In this document: positions 24,627 to 33,467 of the stretch, piece after piece
How positions within the stretch are numbered: position 1 is the first letter of the stretch
Layout: every line of letters starts with the position of its first letter
NCBI GenBank assembly: GCA_902776305.1
Contig: CACYPS010000021.1
Coordinates: 1 to 52,934 of the forward strand
Length of the DNA stretch: 52,934 nucleotides
From: an uncultured Lachnospiraceae bacterium
Lineage (GTDB): Bacteria > Bacillota > Clostridia > Lachnospirales > Lachnospiraceae
Direction of reading: 5' to 3'
Program-made: the position numbers and the translations under genes
The notes under the pieces: generated by a model
What the model was told of the DNA's origin: nothing
Database searches by the model: none
The model's input: only the letters and a program-made list of their open reading frames with translations

Positions 24627-25376
24627 ATGCTGACAGAAGAACGCTGGGGAGCGATACTGGAGCTGGTCGAAAGGGAAAAAGCCGTATCGGTTCCCGAACT
24701 GGAAAAACGTCTTGGTGTTTCTGCGTCTACAATTCGAAGAGATCTCACGCAGCTGAATTCACTCGGCAAACTGATCAAAGTTCACGGAGGAGCTACCAGC
24801 ATCGGGACACAGTATGTCGGAAAAGATCTGACGATGGACGAAAAGTATCTGATGAACAGCGATGAAAAGATGGAGATAGCCAGATATGCAGCTGAGCTGA
24901 TCGGTCCGGGGGACTACGTTTATATAGACGCCGGCACGACTACAGAGATGCTGGTGGACTGTATCAGAGAGCAGAAAGCAACCTATGTCACGAATTCACT
25001 TACCAATGCGCGTAAGCTTGTAAGAAAGGGATACAGAACCTTTCTGACAGGCGGCGAGGTAAAAGGCACGACAGAAGCTGTTGTCGGGGCAGAAGCAGCC
25101 GAGTATCTGAGAAAACTTCACTTCACGATCGGATTCTGGGGGACGAACGGCGTCTCGGCAGAACAAGGTTTCACTACGCCTGACCAGAATGAAGCTATGA
25201 TTAAGCGCATCTCAATGGGTCAGACTACAAAGAGGTATATTTTATGTGACCGGAGTAAGTTCTCGGTCGTATCACCTGTAACTTTTGCGGATTTTGAGGA
25301 TGCAGTTGTGATCACCGGAAAACTGACGGACAAAAAATATAAAAAATACGAAAATATTATGGAGGTGACAAAATGA
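24627..25376 (+). CDS. DeoR-family transcriptional regulator of fructose use
   Basis: A 249-residue repressor. The N-terminal winged helix-turn-helix (VSVPELEKRLGVSASTIRRDL, about 21-41) is followed by a DeoR sugar-phosphate sensor domain (GDYVYIDAGTTTEML, VTNSLTNARKL, FTIGFWGTNGVSAEQGFTTPDQNEA). In this family the effector for fru operons is usually fructose 1-phosphate. The next gene, fruK, starts within its stop codon (ATGA overlap). The start is fixed by an in-frame stop just upstream; AAGGAG is rather far (14 bases). Likely FruR-like. Confidence 0.9.
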   Translation: MLTEERWGAILELVEREKAVSVPELEKRLGVSASTIRRDLTQLNSLGKLIKVHGGATSIGTQYVGKDLTMDEKYLMNSDEKMEIARYAAELIGPGDYVYIDAGTTTEMLVDCIREQKATYVTNSLTNARKLVRKGYRTFLTGGEVKGTTEAVVGAEAAEYLRKLHFTIGFWGTNGVSAEQGFTTPDQNEAMIKRISMGQTTKRYILCDRSKFSVVSPVTFADFEDAVVITGKLTDKKYKKYENIMEVTK

Positions 25377-26287
25377 TTTACACGGTAACATTCAACCCGT
25401 CTCTGGATTATATTATCAGAGTGGAAAATCTTCGTCTCGGTGTGATCAATCGTACGTATTACGAAAACATTCTTCCCGGCGGAAAAGGAATCAATGTTTC
25501 GATCGTTCTGAAGAATCTTGGTCATGAGAGCACAGCACTCGGATTTATGGCAGGTTTTACAGGTCGTGAAATTGCAGCAAGACTTGAAAAATTCGGTGTA
25601 GCTTCTGATTTTATCGAGGTCAAGGAAGGTCTTTCCAGAATCAATGTCAAGGTTAAATCCAATGAGGAGTCTGAGATCAACGGCCAGGGTCCGAATATCA
25701 CAGAGGAAGATATCCAGGCTCTCTACAAGCAGCTCGATGACCTCAAGGAAGGCGACATCCTCATTATCTCCGGCAGTGTACCGAATACTCTTCCGGGCGA
25801 TATGTATGAGAGAATTATGTCCAGACTGGAAGGCCGCGGAATCGACATCGTTGTTGATGCTGAGCGCGCACTGCTTGTAAACGTTTTGAAGTATCATCCA
25901 TTCCTGATTAAGCCGAATAATCATGAGCTCGGCGACATCTACGGCGTTACACTGAAGACACAGGATGAGGTTATTCCGTACGCTAAGAAACTCCAGGAAG
26001 AGGGCGCCCGCAACGTTCTTATCTCCATGGCAGGTGAAGGTGCAGTATTTATCTCCGAGAAGGGTGATGTATTAAAGAGCCCGGCACCGAAGGGCACGGT
26101 CGTAAACTCCGTAGGTGCAGGCGATTCCATGGTCGCCGGATTTGTTACAGGTATGATCGAGTCTAACGATTACATGACAGCATTCCGCATGGGTCTGTGC
26201 ACAGGCTCCGCAAGTGCTTTCTCACCGGATCTTGCCACAAGACCTGAGGTCGAGGCACTTCTGGCAAATCTTCCTGTAATCGAATAA
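25373..26287 (+). CDS. fruK: 1-phosphofructokinase
   Basis: A 304-residue PfkB-family kinase converting fructose 1-phosphate to fructose 1,6-bisphosphate. TFNPSLDYII and PGGKGINVSIVLKNLG form the substrate side, and VNSVGAGDSMVAGF holds the catalytic base Asp and anion hole. TATGGAGGTGACAAA supplies the ribosome site. It overlaps the regulator gene by 4 bases and precedes fruA, completing the PTS fructose route. Confidence 0.94.
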   Translation: MIYTVTFNPSLDYIIRVENLRLGVINRTYYENILPGGKGINVSIVLKNLGHESTALGFMAGFTGREIAARLEKFGVASDFIEVKEGLSRINVKVKSNEESEINGQGPNITEEDIQALYKQLDDLKEGDILIISGSVPNTLPGDMYERIMSRLEGRGIDIVVDAERALLVNVLKYHPFLIKPNNHELGDIYGVTLKTQDEVIPYAKKLQEEGARNVLISMAGEGAVFISEKGDVLKSPAPKGTVVNSVGAGDSMVAGFVTGMIESNDYMTAFRMGLCTGSASAFSPDLATRPEVEALLANLPVIE

Positions 26288-26306
26288 TATGCTTACAGTG
26301 ACAAAA

Positions 26307-26418
26307 GTATCATTCTGACACCGAGCATGCTCGGGTGGAAAGAACGATACCCGGGGCGTAACAGTTTCAGAGCCTCGCCAATGAAACTATTCATATCCGT
26401 AAAGCACATAGCGGATAT
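26307..26418 (+). other. three successive hairpins in the fruK-fruA spacer
   Basis: First: GTATCATTCT with AGAACGATAC (26307-26350), enclosing the perfect palindrome CCGAGCATGCTCGG (26321-26334). Second: AGTTTC/GAAACT (26363-26388). Third: ATATCCG/CGGATAT (26393-26418). None is followed by a strong T-run. They lie before TATAAT (26431) and TTGACT (26440), possible internal promoter parts. The rest of the 303-base spacer shows no gene. Confidence 0.5.
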
Positions 26419-26590
26419 ATAGTGTAAGGATATAATACATTGACTTGCGCGTTTGTGAAAAATCGTATACAATGTGTATAAATAGGACATTTTATATGTG
26501 CGAATTGCACAGATGTTCAAGTAGGTATATATCAATATATTGCGTAATTTGATTCCGGATTGCGTCAATAAAGAAAAAGGAGGAATGGGA

Positions 26591-28528
26591 ATGAGAATTA
26601 CTGATTTGCTGAAGCCGGAAGGTATTAAGCTCGGCGGAAGCGCAACCGACAAGATGGATGCCATCAACCAGATGGTAGACCTCATGGCAAAAGAGGGTAA
26701 CGTAACAGATAAGGAGAAATATAAAGCCGCTGTTATTGCCCGTGAGCAGGAGAGCACAACAGGTATCGGCGACGGTATCGCTATCCCGCACGCAAAGACA
26801 GACGCTGTCAAGGCTCCGGGTCTTGCAGCTATGACACTGCCGAACGGTGTTGATTACGAGGCACCGGACGGAGAGCCGTCCAACATCATTTTCCTGATCG
26901 CAGCTCCGAACACGAAAGAGAACGTTCATCTGGAAGTTCTTTCCCGCCTCTCCATGCTGCTCATGGATGATGATTTCACGGATTCTCTGAGAAATGCAAA
27001 GACTGTCGAAGAGTTCCGTGCAATCGTTGATAAGGCAGAGAATGAGAAGCTGGCTGAGGAAGACGCTAAGGAAGCTGCTGCAGCATCAGGCGTTTCCCAG
27101 GGCTATGACATTCTTGCAATCACAGCCTGCCCGACAGGTATTGCTCATACTTACATGGCAGCTGAAGCTCTCGAGAAGAAGGCAGCAGAGATGGGTCTCA
27201 AGCTGAAGGCTGAGACACAGGGATCTGTCGGTGCGAAGAACGTCCTTACGGCTGAGGAAATTGCCAACGCCAAGGGTATCATCATCGCTGCTGACAAGAC
27301 GATCGATCTTGCACGTTTCGGCGGCAAGCAGGTTTATCAGACATCTGTTTCCGCAGGTATCAATAAGCCTGAAGAACTCATCAACAAGATCATCAACAAT
27401 GAGGCACCTATCCTCGACGGATCTGCTCCGGCAGCATCTGCTTCCGGCGGAGAAGGACAGGGCGCAGGCGCTTCCTTCTACAAGTACCTCATGAACGGTG
27501 TATCTCACATGCTTCCGTTCGTTGTCGGCGGTGGTATCCTGATCGCGATCGCATTCCTGATCGACGGTTTCCTTGCACCGAATGCAGGTGCTGATTTCGG
27601 TTCCGCTACACCGGCAGCTCACTTCTTCAAGCAGGTCGGTGGTGATGCATTTGGTTTCATGCTCCCGATCCTTGCAGGTTACATCGCTATGGCTATCGCT
27701 GACAGACCCGGTCTTGCAGTAGGTTTCGTCGGTGGTACTCTTGCAAACGCAGGTTATAACTGGGGCTGGCTGAACGGCGGCGCAGCTGTCGGCGGCGGTT
27801 TCCTCGGTGCTCTGTTCGCAGGTTTTGCGGCAGGTTTCTTTGTTAAGTGGCTCGAAGGCGCATGCGATAAGCTTCCGGATTCTCTGGAAGGTATCAAGCC
27901 GGTTCTTCTGTACCCGCTGATCGGCATCCTTGCTATCGGCGTTATCATGTTCACGGTCAACCCGATCTTCGCTATGATCAACACAGCGATGACCAATGTC
28001 CTGAACAGCATGGGAACATCCAACCTCGTTCTCCTTGGCGCAATCGTCGGCGGCATGATGTCCATCGACATGGGTGGTCCGTTCAACAAAGCTGCGTATG
28101 TATTCGGTACAGCTATGCTGGCTGAAGGTACGGACGCCGGCAAGATCATCATGGCTTCCGTTATGGTCGGTGGTATGGTTCCTCCGCTTGTTATCGCTCT
28201 TTCCACAACATTCTTCAAGAATAAGTGGTCAGAGGCTGACAAGAAGGCCGGCCTTGTAAACTACATCATGGGTCTCTCCTTCATCTCCGAAGGTGCTATC
28301 CCGTATGCAGCTGCTGACCCGGGTCATGTCATCCCGTCCTGTATCATCGGTTCCGCTATCGCAGGTGCTCTTTCCGCTATGTTCGGATGCGCAAGCCCGG
28401 CTCCGCACGGTGGTTTCTGGGTCATCGCTATCATCACGAACCCGGTTATGTACTTCGTAGCACTCGCTGTCGGTTCTATCGTCGGCTGCCTGATTCTTTC
28501 CTTCTGGAAGAAGCCGTACGAGGGCTGA
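26591..28528 (+). CDS. fruA: PTS fructose transporter subunit IIABC
   Basis: A 645-residue membrane transporter that imports fructose as fructose 1-phosphate. Order: EIIA (1-150, phospho-His H67 in GIAIPHAKTD), EIIB (about 172-275, phospho-Cys C180 in ITACPTGIAHTYMA), a short linker, then EIIC (about 300-645, many helices, starting YLMNGVSHMLPFVVGGG; GGPFNKAAYVFG and SEGAIPYAAADP present). AAAAAGGAGG lies 7 bases before 26591, which excludes the nearer ATG at 26585. HPr at 37520 would feed it phosphate. Confidence 0.95.
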   Translation: MRITDLLKPEGIKLGGSATDKMDAINQMVDLMAKEGNVTDKEKYKAAVIAREQESTTGIGDGIAIPHAKTDAVKAPGLAAMTLPNGVDYEAPDGEPSNIIFLIAAPNTKENVHLEVLSRLSMLLMDDDFTDSLRNAKTVEEFRAIVDKAENEKLAEEDAKEAAAASGVSQGYDILAITACPTGIAHTYMAAEALEKKAAEMGLKLKAETQGSVGAKNVLTAEEIANAKGIIIAADKTIDLARFGGKQVYQTSVSAGINKPEELINKIINNEAPILDGSAPAASASGGEGQGAGASFYKYLMNGVSHMLPFVVGGGILIAIAFLIDGFLAPNAGADFGSATPAAHFFKQVGGDAFGFMLPILAGYIAMAIADRPGLAVGFVGGTLANAGYNWGWLNGGAAVGGGFLGALFAGFAAGFFVKWLEGACDKLPDSLEGIKPVLLYPLIGILAIGVIMFTVNPIFAMINTAMTNVLNSMGTSNLVLLGAIVGGMMSIDMGGPFNKAAYVFGTAMLAEGTDAGKIIMASVMVGGMVPPLVIALSTTFFKNKWSEADKKAGLVNYIMGLSFISEGAIPYAAADPGHVIPSCIIGSAIAGALSAMFGCASPAPHGGFWVIAIITNPVMYFVALAVGSIVGCLILSFWKKPYEG

Positions 28529-28633
28529 TGCACAATTTCATAATTAACTTGAGAGCTGCCGTTTAGGGCAGTGTTCATAAAACAGTAATACTGAAACTGA
28601 GCACTGTCGTTATCGGATTGGCACAAATGTAAG

Positions 28634-28674
28634 ATGCTCTGTTGTGAATCATTATTCACAACAGAGCATCTGTC
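28634..28674. terminator. terminator between fruA and mnmA
   Basis: A perfect 16-bp stem (28634-28649 with 28654-28669; ATGCTCTGTTGTGAAT) with a CATT loop, followed by CTGTCTTTT. It lies between convergent genes and marks the edge of the sulfur island. Confidence 0.8.
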
Positions 28675-28707
28675 TTTTATACAGTTTCACTCAACATATC
28701 AGAACTT

Positions 28708-29772
28708 TTAAACAATCCTGCCTCCGCCGAGAACAATGTCCCCATCGTACAGGACAACTGCCTGCCCGGGGGTAATCGCTCTCTGTGGATGCTCAAAAGT
28801 GACATTCACCGTGCCATCGGGCATAGGATATGCAATCGCAGGCTGTTCTTGTTGCCGATACCGTATTTTTGCCTGACACTTCACCTCTGCAGCAGGTGCT
28901 TCGCCGCTGATCCAATTGAAATCCGCCGCAGTTAGCTTGTCCCCGTACAGATCCTTGTCTTCGGCCAGTGTCACTGTATTGTTCCCGGCATCAATCTCTT
29001 TGACATACATTGGTTTTCCAAATGTAATACCAAGCCCTTTCCGTTGACCGATCGTATAGTGAATGCTACCGTTATGGGTTCCCAAAATATTGCCATCTAA
29101 ATCAAGGAATGCGCCGGACGCATAGCATTTGCCGGTATAGCGTTCTAAAAAGCTGCCATAATCACCATCCGGCACAAAACAGATATCCTGACTATCCGGT
29201 TTTGCAGCATTGATAAAGTTATTTTCTTCTGCGAGTTTGCGAACCTGGGATTTTCGCATATTCCCCAAGGGGAACCTGGTGTGAGCCAGCTGTTCCTGCG
29301 TCATGGAATAGAGTACATAGCTCTGATCCTTTGTTTCATCCAGTGCCTTTTTCAGAAAATAGACTCCGTCCTCCTTTTCAACACGAGCATAATGTCCGGT
29401 CACCACGCAATCACATCCAAGAATCCTCGCCCGCTCAAACAGCTTGTCAAATTTCATATAACGGTTGCAGTCAATGCAGGGATTTGGGGTTTTGCCGTGC
29501 TCATATGCCTCAACAAAACGGTTTATGACATTCTCTCGGAATCCTTCTTTGAAATTGAATACATAATACGGCATGCCGATTGCATATGCGACACTTCTGG
29601 CATCTTCCACATCATCAAGGCTGCAGCATGTATGCTGGCGGCTGATCCCGATGTCCTCGTTGTCATACAGCTTCATCGTGCAGCCAATGCAATCATACCC
29701 GGCGTCTTTCATCAGTTTTGCGGCAAGAGAGGAGTCAACTCCGCCGCTCATGGCAATCAATGCTTTTTTCAT
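28708..29772 (-). CDS. mnmA: tRNA-specific 2-thiouridylase
   Basis: A 354-residue enzyme placing sulfur at C2 of wobble uridine 34 in tRNA Lys, Glu and Gln. The PP-loop SGGVDSS binds ATP. Catalytic cysteines C99 (in NPCIDCN) and C198 (in SQDICFVPDG) are both present, as is the TIGQRKGLGI segment. It is the last gene of the minus-strand operon that imports sulfur amino acids. In this pathway cysteine supplies the sulfur through a desulfurase, which is not encoded nearby. Its base composition looks more A/T-rich than the flanking genes, as in the rest of the island. The 93-base gap upstream holds a 19-codon open stretch ending in TAG that may be a gene remnant. Confidence 0.93.
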   Translation of the reverse strand: MKKALIAMSGGVDSSLAAKLMKDAGYDCIGCTMKLYDNEDIGISRQHTCCSLDDVEDARSVAYAIGMPYYVFNFKEGFRENVINRFVEAYEHGKTPNPCIDCNRYMKFDKLFERARILGCDCVVTGHYARVEKEDGVYFLKKALDETKDQSYVLYSMTQEQLAHTRFPLGNMRKSQVRKLAEENNFINAAKPDSQDICFVPDGDYGSFLERYTGKCYASGAFLDLDGNILGTHNGSIHYTIGQRKGLGITFGKPMYVKEIDAGNNTVTLAEDKDLYGDKLTAADFNWISGEAPAAEVKCQAKIRYRQQEQPAIAYPMPDGTVNVTFEHPQRAITPGQAVVLYDGDIVLGGGRIV

Positions 29773-29865
29773 GTTCCTTTTCCCCTCTCCGGATGACTAC
29801 TCATCATCTTCAACCAGAACACGCATAATATCTTCCACATCTGCCCTGCCTCCGTTTCACGCAAA

Positions 29866-30606
29866 TTAGTATTCAAAGGATTTCAAAAACTGTCTTGCCC
29901 GCTCTGTCTGAGGACGTTCAAAAAAGGCTTTGGGAGCATGACTTTCTTCCACTATTTCGCCATGTTCAAAAAACAGCACCCGGTCAGCAATCGCTTTTGC
30001 GAAGGCCATCTCATGGGTGACGATCAGCATGGTACTACCGCTTTTGGCAAGATCAAGCACGACCTGCAAAACCTCATGAACCATCTCCGGATCAAGCGCT
30101 GCCGTAATTTCATCCAGAAGAAGCACTTCCGGATGCATAATAAGCGCCCTCACGATCGCAATTCTCTGCTTCTGTCCGCCGGATAGCTGCCTTGGATAAT
30201 CATTCTTTCGGTCTGCCAGCCCGACTCTTTCCAGAAGCTCCATTGCCTCCGCTTCAACCTCTGCGCGCTTTCTTTTCTGAACCTTTACCGGTGCCAGAAG
30301 AATATTTTCCAAAACCGTTTTGTGCGGAAACAGGTCATAACTCTGGAAAACCATTCCGATTTTTTGCCTCATGGATGAGATATCTTTTGCATTCTTCTGA
30401 AGCAGCTTGCCACCCAGATAGATTTCTCCACCCTGAATATCCTCTAATCCATTAAGACAGCGGAGAAGTGTACTCTTGCCACATCCGGATGGACCGATAA
30501 TAACGATCACTTCGCCTTTATTTAATTTAAGGTTAATACCTTTCAGAATAGTATTCCGATCAAACTCCTTGTGAAGGTTTTTGATCGATAGAAGGGAATT
30601 CTCCAT
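29866..30606 (-). CDS. polar amino acid ABC transporter ATPase
   Basis: A 246-residue ATPase with Walker A GPSGCGKST, signature LSGGQKQRIAIVRAL, Walker B VLLLDEITAALDP and switch His in IVTHEM. The nearest families are GlnQ/TcyC-type ATPases that energise polar amino acid or cystine uptake. The ATG at 30606 is chosen (AGAGG 8 bases upstream, TAATG overlap with the permease stop); a GTG at 30615 would add three residues. It probably drives the permease pair 30606-31920. Confidence 0.92.
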   Translation of the reverse strand: MENSLLSIKNLHKEFDRNTILKGINLKLNKGEVIVIIGPSGCGKSTLLRCLNGLEDIQGGEIYLGGKLLQKNAKDISSMRQKIGMVFQSYDLFPHKTVLENILLAPVKVQKRKRAEVEAEAMELLERVGLADRKNDYPRQLSGGQKQRIAIVRALIMHPEVLLLDEITAALDPEMVHEVLQVVLDLAKSGSTMLIVTHEMAFAKAIADRVLFFEHGEIVEESHAPKAFFERPQTERARQFLKSFEY

Positions 30607-31280
30607 TACGACCACCTCTTTTCCAAATAAACAGACAACTTACTGATAGGCCAGCAGATCAGAAAATAGAGCAGGAATACGACAGCAAAGATACCAAATG
30701 CCGCATTCGGCGAGCTTCTTCGATTTGCCTCAATAATCTGTTGCGCAACCTTCAATACTTCTACAATGCCGATCATCATAACAAGACTGGTCGTCTTGAT
30801 CATTCTCGTAATCAGATTGATGGATAAGGGTATCAGTCTGCGTATCGTCTGGGGAAGGATCACATGATAATAGATCTGTTTTCCATCCATTCCCAATGCC
30901 ATAGCACTTTCATATTGAATCTTGGGAATGCTGATCAACGCACCTCGCACCAGATCCCCCATCTCAGCAATGCCCCAGAAACTGAATACAAGAATCGCAG
31001 ATACTTCCGCTTCCAGATTCCAGCCAAATACCCTGGTCGTTCCAAAATAGACAATAAACAAAAGAACCATCTGCGGCATAATTCGTACAATTTCCAGATA
31101 AATACGGAAGATAACTTTCAAAATACGATTCTTCGATGTCATGAGAGCGCCAACAACCAAACCAAGAACAATGCTGATAATGACGGAAATCAGGCTGATT
31201 CGAACGGCTACCCACAGGCCGGAAAGTAATCTTACAAAATTTGTTCCCTTGAAGAGAACATCAATCCCCAAATTCTGCAT
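30606..31280 (-). CDS. polar amino acid ABC transporter permease (second)
   Basis: A 224-residue HisM-type permease: GLWVAVRISLISVIISIVLG at the start, the EAA loop ALGMDGKQIYYHVILPQTIRRLIP, and about five helices. AAAGGAG is 8 bases before the ATG. The start overlaps the end of the first permease by 20 bases. The two probably form a heterodimer with the ATPase downstream. Confidence 0.92.
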   Translation of the reverse strand: MQNLGIDVLFKGTNFVRLLSGLWVAVRISLISVIISIVLGLVVGALMTSKNRILKVIFRIYLEIVRIMPQMVLLFIVYFGTTRVFGWNLEAEVSAILVFSFWGIAEMGDLVRGALISIPKIQYESAMALGMDGKQIYYHVILPQTIRRLIPLSINLITRMIKTTSLVMMIGIVEVLKVAQQIIEANRRSSPNAAFGIFAVVFLLYFLICWPISKLSVYLEKRWS

Positions 31281-31920
31281 GGCGAAGTCTCCTTTCCAGC
31301 AGGTCTCCGAGAACGGATACTGGCAAAAGCATAATCAGATAAAAGATGACCAGAAGCACCAGGCATTCAATTGTCTTGGCATACATCCCGATAAGGTCTT
31401 TAGCAGTAAACATCAGATCCATAAGACTGATCGTAGAAAACACACTCGTTTCTTTTAATAGAAAAATGACATTTGCAACCAGGCCCGGAATGCTGGATGC
31501 GACCGCCTGAGGGAGAATCACATAACGAAACATTTGACTGCGACTCATACCTAAGCTCTCTGCGCTTTCAAACTGAATCTTTGGGATGTTATCCAGTCCA
31601 CTCCGAAAAGTCTCTGTCATATATGCTCCTCCCAACAGTCCTAATCCCCATGTGCCGCAGACTTCAGGAGAGACGCATATTCCGATTTTCGGTAATGCGA
31701 AGTAAATGAAAAATAGTTGAACCAGAAGAGGCGTGTTGCGAAATAACTGCGTATAGGCAGACACAATATATCTGGCAATCGGAATTTCAAAATGTATGAT
31801 TGCAGATCCAATCAGGCCAATCAAAACAGCAATTGCAACGCCTTTCCATCCCACCCGCATGGTTAAAAACAGTGCATCTCTATATAAAGGGAGATAAGAA
31901 ATCATCACATCCAGATTCAA
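31261..31920 (-). CDS. polar amino acid ABC transporter permease (first)
   Basis: A 219-residue HisQ/HisM-type permease starting at TTG with CGGAGG 9 bases upstream. The EAA loop SLGMSRSQMFRYVILPQAVASSIPG is clear, with LFRNTPLLVQLFFIYFALP before it. The partner is the permease at 30606. The 17 bases to metI upstream keep it in the same operon. Confidence 0.92.
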   Translation of the reverse strand: MNLDVMISYLPLYRDALFLTMRVGWKGVAIAVLIGLIGSAIIHFEIPIARYIVSAYTQLFRNTPLLVQLFFIYFALPKIGICVSPEVCGTWGLGLLGGAYMTETFRSGLDNIPKIQFESAESLGMSRSQMFRYVILPQAVASSIPGLVANVIFLLKETSVFSTISLMDLMFTAKDLIGMYAKTIECLVLLVIFYLIMLLPVSVLGDLLERRLRHAEFGD

Positions 31921-31937
31921 GATTCCACACCTCCGTA

Positions 31938-32603
31938 TTATTCATTATTTCTGTGATCCATTCTTTTTGCCAGAAGGGTTCCGACAACTTGCATGAGCTG
32001 GACAATGGCGACAATAAATACCAATGTTACAAGCATGACCGGCGTGTCATAACGGTAGTAGCCATAGCGGATTGCGATATCACCGAGCCCACCACCGCCA
32101 ACTACGCCTGCCATGGCAGAATATCCAAGTACTGTTCCAAGTACAATCGTTACTCCCACAAGCAGAGAGGTTCGGGCCTCTCCAATCAAAACTTTGAAAA
32201 CGATTGTTTTTGTCTTAGCTCCCATGCTGACAGCAGCTTCAATAACACCCCTGTTTACTTCTTTCAGAGATGACTCAACCATGCGTCCGATGAGAGGTGC
32301 AGCTGCCAGTGTAAGAGGAACGATGGTCGCTGTTGATCCGTAACTTTTTCCTACAAGCAGTTTTGTCAAGGGCATTACTACGATCAGCAGGATTAAGAAA
32401 GGTACGCTTCTTGTAATGTTGATGATCATATCAAGTGTCCTGTATATGGTTCGGTTTTGACGAAGTCCGTTTTTATCCGTGAGCGTCAGGGCAATTCCAA
32501 GAGGAAGGCCGAGTATATAGCCGAAGAGGGTAGAAACAACCGTCATATACACGGTGTCGCGGATTCCTTCCAGCATCATGACGGTCATCGTACTATCCCA
32601 CAT
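31938..32603 (-). CDS. metI: methionine ABC transporter permease
   Basis: A 221-residue permease of the MetI type: GIRDTVYMTVVSTLFGYILGLPLG, TRSVPFLILLIVVMPLT, the EAA-like loop SMGAKTKTIVFKVLIGEARTSLL and GYSAMAGVVGGGGLGDIAIRYGYYRY, all typical of MetI. The ATG at 32603 is chosen because GGAGG is 9 bases upstream; the ATG at 32612 abuts that site. It overlaps the end of metN by 11 bases. Confidence 0.94.
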   Translation of the reverse strand: MWDSTMTVMMLEGIRDTVYMTVVSTLFGYILGLPLGIALTLTDKNGLRQNRTIYRTLDMIINITRSVPFLILLIVVMPLTKLLVGKSYGSTATIVPLTLAAAPLIGRMVESSLKEVNRGVIEAAVSMGAKTKTIVFKVLIGEARTSLLVGVTIVLGTVLGYSAMAGVVGGGGLGDIAIRYGYYRYDTPVMLVTLVFIVAIVQLMQVVGTLLAKRMDHRNNE

Positions 32604-33366
32604 ATGTCTCATCCTCCTCTTCTTCTAATAGCAGCAAACGTTTGGCAGCCCTGGATTTCGGATTTACAAATAGTTCGGAGACGGTACCAATTTCCTGCAC
32701 CTCGCCGTTTTCCAGTACCGCGACGCTGGAACAGATTTCCTGAATTACTTTCATTTCATGAGTAATGATTACTACTGTGATCCCCATCGTATCATGAATC
32801 GTCTTTATCAGTCCCAGGATCGTTTTCGTCGTTTCCGGATCCAGCGCGCTTGTTGCTTCATCGCAGAGCAGAATATCCGGTTCGTTTGCCAGGACTCTTG
32901 CAATGGCAACACGCTGCTTTTGTCCGCCAGAAAGCTGAGACGGATAAGCTTCTGCCTTTTCCGCAAGGCCTACCTTTTCCAGCAGTCCCATGGCTTTTTC
33001 TCTGCGTTCTTTTCTCGGAATACCTCGAATTTCCAGAGGAAAACACACATTGTTTAACACGGTTTGCTGCTCCAGCAGATTAAAATGCTGGAAGATCATT
33101 CCAATTTTCTGCCTCCGAAGACGGAGTTCTTCGCTGCCAAGATTCAAAAGGTTTTCTCTATTAATGATGATTTCCCCGGTATCTGGTCGCTCCAACAAGT
33201 TGATACATCGTACCAAGGTGCTTTTTCCGGCTCCGGACAATCCAATCACTCCGAAAATCTCATTCTGCGGAAGAGAAAGAGATACGTTTTTCAGCGCTTC
33301 GACAGTACCGTTTTTGGCTGAATAATGCTTGGATATTGCATTCAGCGTAATGTAATTATCATTCAT
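32593..33366 (-). CDS. metN: methionine ABC transporter ATPase, lacking the regulatory NIL domain
   Basis: A 257-residue ATPase with Walker A GLSGAGKSTLVRC, signature LSGGQKQRVAIARVL, Walker B ILLCDEATSALDP and the MetN-like stretch INLLERPDTGEI. Standard MetN is about 340 residues because a C-terminal NIL (ACT-like) domain binds methionine and inhibits transport. Here the protein stops soon after NGEVQEIGTVSELF, so that feedback domain is absent. It is followed by metI and preceded by the fused binding protein. Confidence 0.92.
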   Translation of the reverse strand: MNDNYITLNAISKHYSAKNGTVEALKNVSLSLPQNEIFGVIGLSGAGKSTLVRCINLLERPDTGEIIINRENLLNLGSEELRLRRQKIGMIFQHFNLLEQQTVLNNVCFPLEIRGIPRKERREKAMGLLEKVGLAEKAEAYPSQLSGGQKQRVAIARVLANEPDILLCDEATSALDPETTKTILGLIKTIHDTMGITVVIITHEMKVIQEICSSVAVLENGEVQEIGTVSELFVNPKSRAAKRLLLLEEEEDETYVG

Positions 33367-33437
33367 AAAACGTTTCCTATCTTTCTGTCATTAGAAAAGC
33401 AGGCAGTGATAGCATATACACTGCCCGCTCTTATTAC

Positions 33438-33467
33438 TTAATCCTCAAACGGAACAGTCACGCCATC
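33438..33467 (-). repeat. remnant duplicate of the binding-protein C terminus
   Basis: Read on the minus strand these 30 bases encode DGVTVPFED and a stop, nearly identical to the true end DGAVVPFED of the gene whose stop is at 33467-33469. They abut it directly. It looks like the scar of recombination between two paralogous metQ-type genes. Confidence 0.7.

Noticed and set aside
29773-29865. Short gene between mnmA and the ABC ATPase
   Set aside because: A 19-codon minus-strand stretch ends in TAG, but it has an in-frame stop before it and no start signal; at most a gene remnant.
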